DNA of 64,000 nucleotides from Photobacterium jeanii (GTDB taxonomy: Bacteria > Pseudomonadota > Gammaproteobacteria > Enterobacterales > Vibrionaceae), in contig NZ_LVHF01000012.1 in NCBI RefSeq assembly GCF_001650345.1, positions 868,001-932,000 of the forward strand, in the 5' to 3' direction. Under the pieces are notes generated by a model that ran no database searches, was not told the DNA's origin, and saw nothing but the letters and a program-made list of their open reading frames with translations. Below, piece after piece: positions 9,316 to 19,110 of the stretch. A program made the translations under genes and the position numbers. Within the stretch, counting starts at the first letter, position 1. Each line of letters begins with the position of its first letter.

Positions 9316-11579
9316 ATCAACAGCTAACTGTTACTAAACGTGATGGCCGCAAAGAGACTATCGACCTGGATAAAATCCACCGCGTAATTACCTGGGCTGC
9401 GGAGGGACTGGAAAACGTTTCAGTATCTCAAGTAGAACTAAAATCGCACATCCAGTTTTACGAAGGTATCAAGACGGAAGATATCCACGAAACCATCATC
9501 AAAGCAGCGGCTGACCTCATTTCTGAAGAAACGCCAGATTACCAATATCTAGCGGCACGCCTAGCTATTTTCCACCTACGTAAAAAAGCGTACGGTCAAT
9601 TCGAGCCACCAGCACTTTTCGATCACGTAACTAACCTTGTTGAAAAAGGTAAGTACGACCAACATCTGCTTGATGACTACACGCCTGAAGAATTTGCTGT
9701 GATGGATAACTTTATCGATCACTGGCGCGATATGAACTTCTCATACGCAGCGGTTAAGCAGCTGGAAGGTAAATACCTGGTACAAAACCGAGTATCTGGC
9801 GAAATCTTTGAGAGTGCTCAGTTCCTGTACGTGATGATTGCAGCTTGTCTATTCGCGAAATACCCGAAAGACACGCGTCTTGATTACATCAAGCGTTTCT
9901 ACGATGCCGCATCACAATTTAAGATCTCACTACCGACACCAATTATGTCTGGTGTACGTACTCCTACTCGTCAATTCAGCTCTTGTGTACTGATCGAGTG
10001 TGACGACAGCCTAGATTCAATCAACGCAACCTCAAGCGCCATTGTACGTTACGTATCTCAACGCGCAGGTATTGGTATCAACGCAGGTCGTATTCGTGCT
10101 CTAGGTTCAGAAATCCGTGGTGGTGAAGCATTCCACACTGGTTGTATCCCATTCTACAAATACTTCCAAACAGCGGTAAAATGTTGTTCTCAAGGTGGTG
10201 TTCGTGGTGGTGCAGCAACTCTGTTCTACCCAATGTGGCATGGTGAAGTTGAATCACTAATGGTACTGAAGAACAACCGTGGTGTTGAAGAAAACCGTGT
10301 TCGTCACATGGATTACGGCGTGCAAATCAACAAACTGATGTACACCCGTCTGATCAAGGGCGAAAACATCAGCCTATTCTCGCCATCTGACGTTCCGGGT
10401 CTATACGATGCCTTCTTCGCTGATCAAGACGAATTTGAACGTCTGTACGTGAAATACGAGCAAGACGAGAGCATTAAGAGAACAACAGTGAAAGCGATTG
10501 ATCTGTTCTCGCTTCTAATGCAAGAACGTGCATCAACGGGTCGTATCTACATCCAAAACGTTGACCACTGTAATACCCACAGCCCATTTGATCCGGCTGT
10601 GGCACCGATTCGTCAATCTAACCTGTGTCTTGAAATTGCACTACCAACCAAGCCACTGAACAACGTTGAAGACGAAAACGGTGAGATCGCACTATGTACG
10701 CTATCAGCTTTCAACCTAGGTGCTATCGACTCACTAGACGATCTTGAAGAGCTTGCTGAGCTAACAGTACGTGCACTCGATGCCCTACTTGATTACCAAG
10801 ATTACCCACTACCAGCTGCACGTCGTTCAACCATGAACCGTCGTACGCTAGGTGTTGGTGTAATTAACTTTGCTTACTACCTAGCGAAGAACGGTGTTCG
10901 TTACTCTGACGGTAGCGCAAACAACCTAACTCACGAAGCATTTGAAGCGATTCAGTACTACCTACTGAAAGCATCTCTGGGTCTAGCAAAAGAGCAAGGT
11001 GCATGTCCTTCGTTCAACGAAACGACTTACGCACAAGGTATTCTACCTATCGATACTTACAAGAAAGACATCGATAAGGTTTGTACTGCTGAGCTGAAAT
11101 ACGATTGGGAAACACTACGTGAAGAAATCAAGACTCACGGTCTACGTAACTCAACGCTATCAGCATTGATGCCGTCTGAAACGTCATCACAGATCTCAAA
11201 TGCAACGAACGGTATCGAACCACCACGTGGCTTCGTATCAGTTAAAGCATCGAAAGATGGAATCTTGAAACAAGTTGTTCCTGAATACAGCAAGTACAAA
11301 GATAACTACGAGCTGCTATGGAACATCGGTAGCAACGATGGCTACCTACAACTTGTTGGTATTATGCAGAAATTTATCGACCAAGCGATTTCAGCAAACA
11401 CCAACTACGACCCAAGCAAGCAACCTGGCGGCAAAGTTCCAATGAAACTCTTGCTTAAAGACCTGCTTACCGCGTATAAACTCGGCGTTAAAACGCTGTA
11501 CTACCACAATACGCGTGATGGCGCTTCAGATGCACAAGGCGATGTAAACGCTGACGATTGCACAAGTTGTAAAATTTAA
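9312..11579 (+). CDS. nrdA: Class Ia ribonucleotide reductase, alpha subunit
   Basis: The catalytic R1 subunit, which reduces ribonucleoside diphosphates to deoxy forms with NrdB. It has 755 residues. The N-terminal ATP-cone ([18 protein letters not shown]) carries the allosteric activity site. Active-site cysteines are in [19 protein letters not shown] and [10 protein letters not shown]. The radical-transfer tyrosine pair is [10 protein letters not shown], and the mobile C-terminal thiol pair is CTSC, one of the shorter spacings (E. coli has C-x4-C). The start [12 protein letters not shown] aligns with E. coli MNQNLLVTKRDG, so the longer frame from 9231 is rejected. First gene of nrdA-nrdB-yfaE, with a DnaA box and an overlapping mini-ORF upstream. 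Confidence 0.98.
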   Translation: MNQQLTVTKRDGRKETIDLDKIHRVITWAAEGLENVSVSQVELKSHIQFYEGIKTEDIHETIIKAAADLISEETPDYQYLAARLAIFHLRKKAYGQFEPPALFDHVTNLVEKGKYDQHLLDDYTPEEFAVMDNFIDHWRDMNFSYAAVKQLEGKYLVQNRVSGEIFESAQFLYVMIAACLFAKYPKDTRLDYIKRFYDAASQFKISLPTPIMSGVRTPTRQFSSCVLIECDDSLDSINATSSAIVRYVSQRAGIGINAGRIRALGSEIRGGEAFHTGCIPFYKYFQTAVKCCSQGGVRGGAATLFYPMWHGEVESLMVLKNNRGVEENRVRHMDYGVQINKLMYTRLIKGENISLFSPSDVPGLYDAFFADQDEFERLYVKYEQDESIKRTTVKAIDLFSLLMQERASTGRIYIQNVDHCNTHSPFDPAVAPIRQSNLCLEIALPTKPLNNVEDENGEIALCTLSAFNLGAIDSLDDLEELAELTVRALDALLDYQDYPLPAARRSTMNRRTLGVGVINFAYYLAKNGVRYSDGSANNLTHEAFEAIQYYLLKASLGLAKEQGACPSFNETTYAQGILPIDTYKKDIDKVCTAELKYDWETLREEIKTHGLRNSTLSALMPSETSSQISNATNGIEPPRGFVSVKASKDGILKQVVPEYSKYKDNYELLWNIGSNDGYLQLVGIMQKFIDQAISANTNYDPSKQPGGKVPMKLLLKDLLTAYKLGVKTLYYHNTRDGASDAQGDVNADDCTSCKI

Positions 11580-11588
11580 GATTTGAAT

Positions 11589-11604
11589 GGGAGCTTCGGC
11601 TCCC
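11589..11604 (+). terminator. Intercistronic UUCG hairpin between nrdA and nrdB
   Basis: GGGAGC-TTCG-GCTCCC, a 6-bp stem with the very stable UUCG tetraloop, followed by TTTAAT. It may act as a partial terminator or as an mRNA stabiliser that sets the ratio of R1 to R2. It lies 20 bases before the nrdB ATG. Confidence 0.6.
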
Positions 11605-11623
11605 TTTAATGTCCGAGGAAATC

Positions 11624-12757
11624 ATGGCATACAGCACTTTCTGTCAAACTAATAACGATCAACTAAAAGAACCGATGTTTTTCGGTCAGCCAGTGAACGT
11701 TGCGCGTTACGACCAACAAAAATTCGAAATCTTCGAAAAACTGATCGAAAAGCAACTTTCTTTCTTCTGGCGTCCTGAGGAAGTGGATGTCTCAGGCGAT
11801 CGCATTGACTACAACAATCTACCAGATCACGAAAAACACATTTTCATCAGCAATCTGAAATATCAAACTCTGTTAGATTCTATCCAAGGTCGTAGTCCAA
11901 ACGTTGCACTACTACCTATCGTTTCCATTCCAGAGCTAGAAACTTGGATTGAAACTTGGTCGTTCTCTGAAACGATCCACTCGCGTTCTTACACGCACAT
12001 CATTCGTAACATCGTTAAAGATCCATCCATCGTATTTGACGATATCGTAGATAACGAGCACATCATCAAACGTGCTGGCGACATTTCAAAATACTACGAT
12101 GCTCTGATCAACGCGACTAACGACTATCACCGCCTAGGTGAAGGTACACACAATATCAATGGTCAAACTATTACAGTTAACCTTCGCGATATTAAGAAGA
12201 AACTGTACCTATGTATGATGTCGGTAAACGCTCTAGAAGCGATCCGTTTCTACGTGAGCTTTGCATGTTCATTTGCTTTCGCTGAACGCGAGCTAATGGA
12301 AGGTAACGCGAAAATCATCAAGCTTATCGCTCGTGATGAAGCCCTACACCTAACTGGTACTCAGCATATTCTTAACCTGCTTCGTACAGGTCAAGACGAT
12401 CCTGAAATGGCAGAAATTGCCAAAGAGTGCGAGCAAGAGTGTTTTGATATCTTCCGCGATGCAGCTGAGCAAGAGAAAGACTGGGCAGATTACCTGTTCA
12501 AAGATGGCTCTATGATTGGTCTGAACAAAGACATTCTTTGTCAGTACGTAGAATACATCACTAACCTACGTATGAGCGCTGTAGGTCTAAGCCAAGCTTA
12601 CCCAGAAGCAACGCAAAACCCGATTCCATGGATCAACTCTTGGTTGTCTTCAGATAACGTACAAGTAGCGCCACAGGAAGCTGAGATCAGCTCATACCTT
12701 GTTGGCCAAATCGACAACGACGTAAGCGCTGACGATCTAGGTGACTTTGAACTATGA
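11624..12757 (+). CDS. nrdB: Class Ia ribonucleotide reductase, beta subunit
   Basis: The radical-generating R2 subunit, with a diiron-tyrosyl radical. It has 377 residues. The motif [16 protein letters not shown] holds iron ligands and the radical tyrosine (Glu115, His118 and Tyr122 by E. coli numbering, which applies because the N termini align without gaps). Further ligands lie in [13 protein letters not shown] and [12 protein letters not shown]. The C-terminal tail [11 protein letters not shown] is the R1-docking peptide. The start [17 protein letters not shown] is preceded by GAGGAAATC; the upstream in-frame ATG (11609) lies in the hairpin tail and lacks a ribosome-binding site. Its last codons overlap yfaE. 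Confidence 0.98.
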   Translation: MAYSTFCQTNNDQLKEPMFFGQPVNVARYDQQKFEIFEKLIEKQLSFFWRPEEVDVSGDRIDYNNLPDHEKHIFISNLKYQTLLDSIQGRSPNVALLPIVSIPELETWIETWSFSETIHSRSYTHIIRNIVKDPSIVFDDIVDNEHIIKRAGDISKYYDALINATNDYHRLGEGTHNINGQTITVNLRDIKKKLYLCMMSVNALEAIRFYVSFACSFAFAERELMEGNAKIIKLIARDEALHLTGTQHILNLLRTGQDDPEMAEIAKECEQECFDIFRDAAEQEKDWADYLFKDGSMIGLNKDILCQYVEYITNLRMSAVGLSQAYPEATQNPIPWINSWLSSDNVQVAPQEAEISSYLVGQIDNDVSADDLGDFEL

Positions 12758-13050
12758 GTTCATTAACCATTACGGTTAACGGTATTAAGGTTCACGGCAA
12801 TAGCCGTGAGCCTTTACTCACCCAGCTTGAACGTGTTGGTATTCAACCCGAATACCAATGTCGCAATGGCATGTGTGGCGCTTGTCGCTGCAAACTGCAA
12901 ACAGGTGCAGTTGATCAGCAAGATGCAATGGCATTTGTCGGTCAAAACGAAATTCTGAGCTGCTGCTCAATTCCTAAAGCCAACGTAACAATTGAGTTCG
13001 ACTACCAAGTCGTGACCGCTCAACAAGTCGAAAACGCCTCAAATAGCTAG
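12754..13050 (+). CDS. yfaE: 2Fe-2S ferredoxin-like diferric-tyrosyl cofactor maintenance protein
   Basis: A 98-residue plant-type [2Fe-2S] ferredoxin. Cluster ligands are the cysteines of [13 protein letters not shown] (C-x4-C-x2-C) and the later one in LSCCSIP. In E. coli YfaE reduces the NrdB diiron site to maintain or rebuild its radical. The ATG overlaps the nrdB stop (ATGA), so it is translationally coupled to nrdB. It closes the operon; a weak TAGCCG/CGGCTA hairpin lies just after (13051-13081). Confidence 0.93.
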   Translation: MSSLTITVNGIKVHGNSREPLLTQLERVGIQPEYQCRNGMCGACRCKLQTGAVDQQDAMAFVGQNEILSCCSIPKANVTIEFDYQVVTAQQVENASNS

Positions 13051-13095
13051 TAGCCGCTGCTTTCTTCATTAACAACGGCTATTTATTTATAACGC

Positions 13096-14280
13096 CTAGT
13101 AACTCCCACTCTCATAACGCTCAGTATCTAATGAGCTGTATTGGCTATAGACAGGTCGTGACGTTAACCAGCGACGCAGCATATCGAGCGCCAAGGTCGC
13201 AATCATGGTGCGATGCGCCTGATAACCATAATCACGCTTCGTTGATACTTTTTGCGAAAATACTGCTTGAGGGGTCGTGAGCTCGACACTAACCTGCCCT
13301 GCCACCAACTCACCAATTTCGATGTGAATATCCGCCCGTGCGACACCTTTACTCTCCGCACTTTGACTCGAGGCTTTAACTTCACCAACCACACTGTGAG
13401 CAAATTGCTGACGCAGCGCAGATTCAGATTGCAACCAACTTGCTAAGTAACCACCAGTAAAATGCTCTGAAATAGAAATCGTGAGTGCTTGTTGCTGAAG
13501 TTGCTCACCAACACTTGCCAGCATGGGTTGCCCTTGTGACACCACATACTCGCCTAACATTGCAGCCATTTGCTGATAAAACACCTTAGCATCGGCACAT
13601 TGCTGCGGAGCAAATAATTTCACTTCAATGAACGGCAATGACGAGCGATAGCCTAATTCGCACTCGTCAGGCAGAGCGAGTGACGACAGCTGCTCACCAA
13701 TACCCGACTCGGACAACCCAAAGGTAAATAAACGATGACAGTCTCTCGCTTGTGTTTGTGGATGAGCACGCTGCAAACGCGGCAAGATTTCATCCGTCAC
13801 CATCAATTTAAATTCGGTTGGCACACCCGGCGTAAAATACAAAGTGGCACGGTTAAGCTTCATTGCAAAGCCGCAAGCTGTCCCGACAGGGTTATCTAGT
13901 AACTCGGCCCCTTCTGGTAGCATTGCTTGCTTTAAGTTGGTATGGGGCATTTCACGGCCTAGCTTTTGGTATTTCAGCACCATTTGCTCAACCCAGTGAT
14001 CGGACTGTTCAAGCCCTACATCCGCCGCCACCGCTGCGGCTTGGGCAGTTAAATCATCGGTTGTTGGTCCCAGCCCGCCATTCACAATCACCACATCATG
14101 ACGCAAACTGGCATTCAATAACTCTTCCGCTAAAGTATCCAGCTGATCGCCCACCGTAATTCGACGACTGAGCGCAAAACCCTGTTCAAAAAACTGGCGC
14201 GATAACCAAGCGGCATTGGTATCTGTGATATCGCCGTGAAGCACTTCTTCCCCTGTGCTGATCATTGCAACTTGCAGCAT
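13096..14280 (-). CDS. CinA-like protein (YfaY type) with degenerate deamidase domain
   Basis: A 394-residue CinA-family protein. The N-terminal MoCF-like domain is intact (MISTGEEVLHGDITDTNAAW, VNGGLGPTTDDLT, NPVGTACGFAM, YFTPGVPTEF) and belongs to the COG1058 pyrophosphatase type. The C-terminal PncC-like (NMN deamidase) domain is degraded: the usual AESCTGG signature reads SEHFTGG, losing the catalytic serine, so NMN deamidation is unlikely. This is the same pattern as E. coli YfaY, which also lies near nrdAB. Convergent with yfaE. The precise substrate is unknown. Confidence 0.85.
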   Translation of the reverse strand: MLQVAMISTGEEVLHGDITDTNAAWLSRQFFEQGFALSRRITVGDQLDTLAEELLNASLRHDVVIVNGGLGPTTDDLTAQAAAVAADVGLEQSDHWVEQMVLKYQKLGREMPHTNLKQAMLPEGAELLDNPVGTACGFAMKLNRATLYFTPGVPTEFKLMVTDEILPRLQRAHPQTQARDCHRLFTFGLSESGIGEQLSSLALPDECELGYRSSLPFIEVKLFAPQQCADAKVFYQQMAAMLGEYVVSQGQPMLASVGEQLQQQALTISISEHFTGGYLASWLQSESALRQQFAHSVVGEVKASSQSAESKGVARADIHIEIGELVAGQVSVELTTPQAVFSQKVSTKRDYGYQAHRTMIATLALDMLRRWLTSRPVYSQYSSLDTERYESGSY

Positions 14281-14392
14281 CGTTTTCTCCTCGTGCTTTT
14301 ATCTCAGTATCTTAGCCTGCGACTCACAGGGTTGCACGTCTCTTTCCAAACCGACGATTGATAGATGCTCGTCCTACTCACAACAAACCAAG

Positions 14393-14410
14393 TGTAAACT
14401 TAAATTTACA
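14393..14410 (+). promoter_or_regulatory. TyrR box, strong type
   Basis: TGTAAA-N6-TTTACA, an exact match to the symmetrical TyrR consensus, 259 bases before the tyrP start. Strong boxes bind the TyrR dimer without tyrosine. Confidence 0.75.
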
Positions 14411-14425
14411 ACAAGTATTTCATGG

Positions 14426-14446
14426 TTGACAGTGAGTTCTACTCAC
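14426..14446. promoter_or_regulatory. TTGACA element and GTGAGT/ACTCAC palindrome between TyrR boxes
   Basis: TTGACA (14426-14431) is a perfect -35 hexamer. It is followed by GTGAGT-TCT-ACTCAC (14432-14446), a perfect 6-bp inverted repeat. No good -10 follows (ACTTTA at best). It could be part of the tyrP promoter region or an operator. Confidence 0.3.
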
Positions 14447-14577
14447 TTTAAGGTGGCAAACCATAGAGATCATCTGGTCTCAAGCAAGATCACCAACGAA
14501 GATAACCTAATAAAGAGCAATGACTGTGACAACACGCTTCCAACATCAGCCCTATCGTCAGCCGCAGTAGAGTAAAG

Positions 14578-14595
14578 TGTAAACTTATAATTACA
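14578..14595 (+). promoter_or_regulatory. TyrR box, weaker type
   Basis: TGTAAA-N6-ATTACA, one arm imperfect, 73 bases before the tyrP start. Together with the strong box 185 bp upstream it could form a TyrR hexamer-bridged loop. E. coli tyrP also has two TyrR boxes, but adjacent ones. Confidence 0.6.
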
Positions 14596-14668
14596 CCCTA
14601 CTGTGGCCACCCAGCGACACCGCCAAAACGGCACATCATTTCACTTTTCGTTTGGGAGCAAACACGTA

Positions 14669-15871
14669 ATGACGATGAATAAAACATTTGGCAGCATGTT
14701 AATCATTGCTGGTACCACCATAGGCGCAGGTATGTTGGCGCTACCACTGGCTTCAGCAGGTCTTGGCTTTTCGACAGCCATTATGATTATGGTGGGTATT
14801 TGGGCTTTAATGACCTACACCGCGCTATTAATGCTGGAAATTCACCAGTACGCGAGCCCAACAGCAACATTACATACCTTGGCGCGCGATCTTCTTGGTC
14901 GTAAAGGTCAGGTGATTGCCACCTTTGCCATGCTATTTCTATTTTACTCTCTGTGTGCGGCTTACATTGCAGGTGGCGGTGCGCAAATGAACGATAAGCT
15001 GACTCACTGGTTACACCTTGATGTCGCCCCTCAAGTCGGCACTATTGGTTTCACCGTAGTAATCGCGATGATCGTTTCAATTGGTACTCATTCAGTTGAT
15101 ATGATCAACCGGATCTTGTTTGCGCTTAAAGTGGTAGCATTAGCGACGATGCTGGGCTTGCTAGTACCACATGTACAAGGTGGTCATCTCGTCGATATGC
15201 CAGTAGAGAAAGGTCTGATCATCTCTGCACTACCAGTGATTTTCACCTCGTTTGGCTTCCACGGCAGTATCCCATCAATTGTCCGTTACGTAGGTATTGA
15301 TATTCGCTCTCTGCGTAAAATCATGGTGATCGGTTCAGCAGTACCGCTAACTATCTACATCCTATGGCAAATTGCTAGCCAAGGCGTCCTTAGCCAGCCT
15401 GATTTAATGAACAGCGGCAACTTGAGCATGTTTATTGCGAGCCTGAATGATCTGCTACACAACCCGATGGTGAGCAAGTCGGTATCCGTTTTTGCTGACT
15501 TAGCGTTAGCAACTTCGTTCTTGGGTGTGAGTCTGGGCTTATTCGATTTTCTGTCAGACAGCCTAAACCGTGGTCAGCAAGCCTGTGGTCGCCTGCAAAC
15601 CGCACTGATCACTTTCGTGCCACCACTGTGTTTTGCACTGTTCTACCCACAAGGCTTTATCATGGCGCTAGGTTACGCTGCGATTGCATTGGTTATTTTG
15701 GCACTATTCCTACCTGTGGCGATGGTTAATGCTCAGCGTAAACAAAATAACGAGCAGGGTTACCAAGTACGAGGCGGTAAGCCAGCACTGATTGCGGTTA
15801 CCTTAAGTGGTATTGCTATCATCAGTGCTCAGCTACTACAAATGGCAGGCTTGATCCCTGCGGTTGGTTAA
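14669..15871 (+). CDS. tyrP: Tyrosine-specific permease, HAAAP family
   Basis: A 400-residue inner-membrane proton symporter for tyrosine with about 11 hydrophobic segments. The start MNKTFGSMLIIAGTTIGAGM and the segments VIFTSFGFHGSIPSIVRY, FADLALATSFLGVSLGLFD and GRLQTALITF match E. coli TyrP closely. Two TyrR boxes upstream support a tyrosine (not tryptophan) role. The start at 14669 follows GGGAG by 10 bases; the frame opens earlier (14603), but that leader is unsupported. The ATG two codons later is an alternative start. A hairpin follows at 15943. Confidence 0.92.
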   Translation: MTMNKTFGSMLIIAGTTIGAGMLALPLASAGLGFSTAIMIMVGIWALMTYTALLMLEIHQYASPTATLHTLARDLLGRKGQVIATFAMLFLFYSLCAAYIAGGGAQMNDKLTHWLHLDVAPQVGTIGFTVVIAMIVSIGTHSVDMINRILFALKVVALATMLGLLVPHVQGGHLVDMPVEKGLIISALPVIFTSFGFHGSIPSIVRYVGIDIRSLRKIMVIGSAVPLTIYILWQIASQGVLSQPDLMNSGNLSMFIASLNDLLHNPMVSKSVSVFADLALATSFLGVSLGLFDFLSDSLNRGQQACGRLQTALITFVPPLCFALFYPQGFIMALGYAAIALVILALFLPVAMVNAQRKQNNEQGYQVRGGKPALIAVTLSGIAIISAQLLQMAGLIPAVG

Positions 15872-15942
15872 CCTTTCAAAATCGACAAAAATACCGAGTA
15901 GGTATACAACACTCGTCACGCAGAGCCGTCATTAATAACAAG

Positions 15943-15980
15943 CCACCACAGCGCTCAAATTAGTAGCATTGTGGTGGTTT
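15943..15980 (+). terminator. Probable tyrP terminator
   Basis: CCACCACA (15943-15950) pairs with TGTGGTGG (15970-15977) over a 19-base loop and is followed by TTT. The loop is long and the T-run short, so strength is uncertain. Confidence 0.5.
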
Positions 15981-16254
15981 AGCATTCTTAATAACTCAAA
16001 TTGAAATTTAGCTTAAAAATCACTATATTCAGCAATAAAACTTCATTTAATTAGCATCTTATCATCTCATCAATTAGATAATCGTTTACTACCTATTTTC
16101 AAACTTAATTTATTTAATAAATCAATAAATTATAATCAATTGGTTTGTAAATAATGAACAAGCATCACGCTTTTTCATAAAATTCATATTGTTAATAAGC
16201 GTTTTAAGCTAACCTGAACACCTTACTCTTTGATACTAATTACAAACCTTGGTA
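15981..16254. other. AT-rich intergenic region before the GGDEF/EAL gene
   Basis: Very AT-rich, with no gene, repeat or recognisable operator seen. It presumably holds the promoter of the downstream gene. Confidence 0.5.
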
Positions 16255-18228
16255 ATGAACCAACATTTTTCTCTTTTTGATCGCCTTCAATCACCAGTAT
16301 GGATTTTTGATATCGATCACAAACGCATTATTTGGGCAAACCATGCTTCCCTGCCTCTTTGGGAGTCCTCATCGGTTGAAGAATTAGTCTCTCGTGATTT
16401 AGCTGTGGACATGTCGCAAGCCGTCCATGCCATTCTGGATGAATACCAGCAGCACTTTCATCGTGGTGAACACATCAAAACATGGTGGAACTTCAATCCG
16501 AAGCAAAAACAGAAAAAAGCGCTATGTTGCTTTTCTGGCTTCCCACTAGAAGATGGTCGCACCGCGATGTTGGTGGAAGTGATCGCTGATGAGTCGACCT
16601 TACGCCGTGAACTGGCTTTTGCAGAATGCTCGAACTTAGCACTGCTGTTTAACGATCAAGGCGCGTTAATCAGTGCTAACGATGTTTATCGCCATGAGTT
16701 TGGTTCACTACTCCAAGATTTACCGCATTTTCTCGGTGACTGTCAGCTTGCTGAAAACTGGCTCAGTGAAGCGCGAGCAGACAGCGTGATCCACCGTCAG
16801 AAGCTGTGTTGGACAGGTAAACAACACCTTTGGTTCGATATTGAGGGCAAGTGGCTGCAAGACAAGCAACAGCTACTATTACATCTAACCAATATCAGCC
16901 CTGAAAAAGAGAAGCTTCGCAAAGCCAAGTACAACGCAGAGCATGATTTCCTAACGGGTCTACTCAACCGACGCGGCATTACTAACGCTATTAAGAAATC
17001 TCATCATAATCGCCAACCTTATAGCTTACTTTTCCTTGATATTGATGGATTTAAACTGGTCAACGATACCTATGGTCACGCCATTGGTGACAAACTACTG
17101 CGCGCCATTGCCATCCGTTTGAAAGATACTTTGCAGCAAAAAGGCTTATTAGCTCGCTTTGGCGGCGATGAGTTTATTGTGCAAATTGAACGTCGCTACA
17201 TCACAGACTGTGCGCTATTTGCCAAAGAGCTGATTGCGGTATTGAACCGTCCGTTCCATCTAAAAGAAGTGGGTGAGCTTTCGATTGGTTGTAGTATCGG
17301 TATCACCCACTACCCTGACGACGCAATTGATATCGAAACCTTGGTGACTCAAGCTGATATGGCGATGCACCGTGCCAAATTGCGAGGTCGTAACCGTAGC
17401 CATCACTTCTCACCAGAAATGGCAGATGCGCTCTACCGTAAAATGACGCTGCGTCACCACTTAACCGTGGCAATGGAAGAAGAAGCGTTTGAGCTCTACT
17501 ACCAACCGATTGTCGATCTAAAGAGCCGTCAGCTTAAAGGCTTTGAAGCTCTGATCCGCTGGCACGATGAAGAGTTAGGTCAGGTATCCCCAGCTGAATT
17601 TATTCCGCTTGCCGAAGAAACAGGTCAAATTGTGCCTATGGGTAAGTGGATTTTAGAAAACGCGTGTAAGCAACTTGCGGCATGGCAGAAAAAATACCAG
17701 CGCAAGTTTATTGTTAGCGTCAACCTGTCTCGAGCTCAGCTCCAAGCCAGCCTAGCACCTACTGTTGCTAGCCTACTAGAACAATACCAGTTAGAACCAT
17801 CTTCACTGGCATTAGAGCTAACCGAATCGACAATGCTGCAAGAATACGATGATGCTAAGCAGTGTTTGGAAGATTTAGATACCTTGGGTATTGAGCTTCA
17901 CCTAGATGATTTTGGTACTGGTTACTCATCGTTATCACAGCTCCAAGATCTGCCGATCAGTACAGTGAAACTAGATCGCAGTTTTGTTCAAGGTGAGCAC
18001 AAAGGTAGCCAAGCCATTATTGAAGCAACTCAAGCCATCTGTGAAAAGCTGGATCTGAAAGTCGTTGCGGAAGGGGTTGAAACCGTCGCTCAGCTGGAAT
18101 ACCTCCAAGCGTGCAACTTCGATTACTGCCAAGGTTATTATCTCGGTAAGCCTATGCCTTCGCATGAATTAGAAGCGCGTGACTTTACCTTGCTCAATAG
18201 TGTTCCCAACAAAAAATTGGTGCACTAA
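16255..18228 (+). CDS. PAS-GGDEF-EAL cyclic-di-GMP protein
   Basis: A 657-residue cytoplasmic protein. A PAS-like sensor opens it (FDRLQSPVWIFDIDHKRIIWANH), with probably a second PAS before the GGDEF domain. The diguanylate cyclase motif is intact (RFGGDEF), but the RxxD inhibitory site normally upstream of it is absent (QQKGLLARFGGDEF). The EAL domain keeps EALIRW, NLSRAQL, ELTEST, DDFGTGYSS, KLDRSF and VVAEGVET, so phosphodiesterase activity is likely. Both activities look possible. The start is the ATG at 16255; a TTG six bases earlier is less likely. No membrane segment is seen. A terminator follows. Confidence 0.9.
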   Translation: MNQHFSLFDRLQSPVWIFDIDHKRIIWANHASLPLWESSSVEELVSRDLAVDMSQAVHAILDEYQQHFHRGEHIKTWWNFNPKQKQKKALCCFSGFPLEDGRTAMLVEVIADESTLRRELAFAECSNLALLFNDQGALISANDVYRHEFGSLLQDLPHFLGDCQLAENWLSEARADSVIHRQKLCWTGKQHLWFDIEGKWLQDKQQLLLHLTNISPEKEKLRKAKYNAEHDFLTGLLNRRGITNAIKKSHHNRQPYSLLFLDIDGFKLVNDTYGHAIGDKLLRAIAIRLKDTLQQKGLLARFGGDEFIVQIERRYITDCALFAKELIAVLNRPFHLKEVGELSIGCSIGITHYPDDAIDIETLVTQADMAMHRAKLRGRNRSHHFSPEMADALYRKMTLRHHLTVAMEEEAFELYYQPIVDLKSRQLKGFEALIRWHDEELGQVSPAEFIPLAEETGQIVPMGKWILENACKQLAAWQKKYQRKFIVSVNLSRAQLQASLAPTVASLLEQYQLEPSSLALELTESTMLQEYDDAKQCLEDLDTLGIELHLDDFGTGYSSLSQLQDLPISTVKLDRSFVQGEHKGSQAIIEATQAICEKLDLKVVAEGVETVAQLEYLQACNFDYCQGYYLGKPMPSHELEARDFTLLNSVPNKKLVH

Positions 18229-18243
18229 CAAAAGTAAATCATG

Positions 18244-18264
18244 AAAAGGCTCACAGAGCCTTTT
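18244..18264 (+). terminator. Rho-independent terminator after the GGDEF/EAL gene
   Basis: A perfect 9-bp stem AAAAGGCTC/GAGCCTTTT with loop ACA, 15 bases past the stop. Confidence 0.8.
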
Positions 18265-18347
18265 CTGCTTTTGGGGCAATATCAAAGCTCACTGTATACC
18301 AACCAGTCATTAGCTACTGGTTAAGATCAATTCTCTAGAGGGATTTT

Positions 18348-19067
18348 ATGGACTGGGGCATAGCGTTAGCCATGCTGATGATCTTCATTGGCTCTTATGT
18401 ACAAAGCACAATCGGCTTTGGGCTCGCTATTGTCACCGCGCCTATTCTTTTCCAAATATCGCCGGCTTATGTTCCCGGACCAATTACCATCACCGCGTTG
18501 TTTTTATCCCTCATCAACGCTCATAAGTTTCGCGCTAACATTTCAATCAAAGGGCTTGGCTACGCCTTAATTGGCAGGATCCCCGGCATAATCGCAGGTG
18601 GCGCATTACTGTATTTTATCGCTCCGAAAGTGTTGTCGCTGTGGATTGGCGGTATAGTCCTTGCTGCCGTCGCGATCAGCTTAATGCCAATACGGTTACA
18701 ACCCACAAATGGACGCTTGGCTGTGGCTGGCTTTTTCTCAGGCTTATTTGGCACCAGTACAGGAATTGGCGGCCCACCAATGGCACTGCTGTTACAACAC
18801 CAGCAAGCAGATTTGATCAGAGCAAATTTATCTGCTTTTTTCGTGGTCAGCAGCTTACTCTCTTTAATCGCCCAAGTACCTGCCGGACACATGGGGATGC
18901 AGCATTTGTACTTATCACTGCCTTTGTTACCGGCTTCATTTCTTGGTTATGTATTGGCAATGCGCACCGTTAATCGCATCAATAAAAAGACCATTCGCAT
19001 TGTGTCGCTCGGCGTATGCTGTTTATCAGCAAGCGCTGCCATTATTTCAGCGCTTACAATGCAGTAA
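18348..19067 (+). CDS. TauE/SafE family permease
   Basis: A 239-residue inner-membrane protein with about seven to eight hydrophobic segments. The glycine-rich family motifs QSTIGFGLAIVTAPILF and GTSTGIGGPPMALLL (one per repeat) are typical of TauE/SafE, whose characterised members export sulfite, sulfoacetate or related organosulfur anions. The substrate here is unknown. GAGGGATTTT precedes the ATG. It lies alone between a terminator and a convergent methyltransferase gene. Confidence 0.88.
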   Translation: MDWGIALAMLMIFIGSYVQSTIGFGLAIVTAPILFQISPAYVPGPITITALFLSLINAHKFRANISIKGLGYALIGRIPGIIAGGALLYFIAPKVLSLWIGGIVLAAVAISLMPIRLQPTNGRLAVAGFFSGLFGTSTGIGGPPMALLLQHQQADLIRANLSAFFVVSSLLSLIAQVPAGHMGMQHLYLSLPLLPASFLGYVLAMRTVNRINKKTIRIVSLGVCCLSASAAIISALTMQ

Positions 19068-19110
19068 TACCAATAAAAGTAAGTCAGAGGCTAATTCTTG
19101 TTGTAGCAAA

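Noticed and set aside
14255-14575. 106-codon plus-strand ORF upstream of tyrP
   Set aside because: It overlaps the cinA start and both the promoter and a TyrR box, with no family resemblance.
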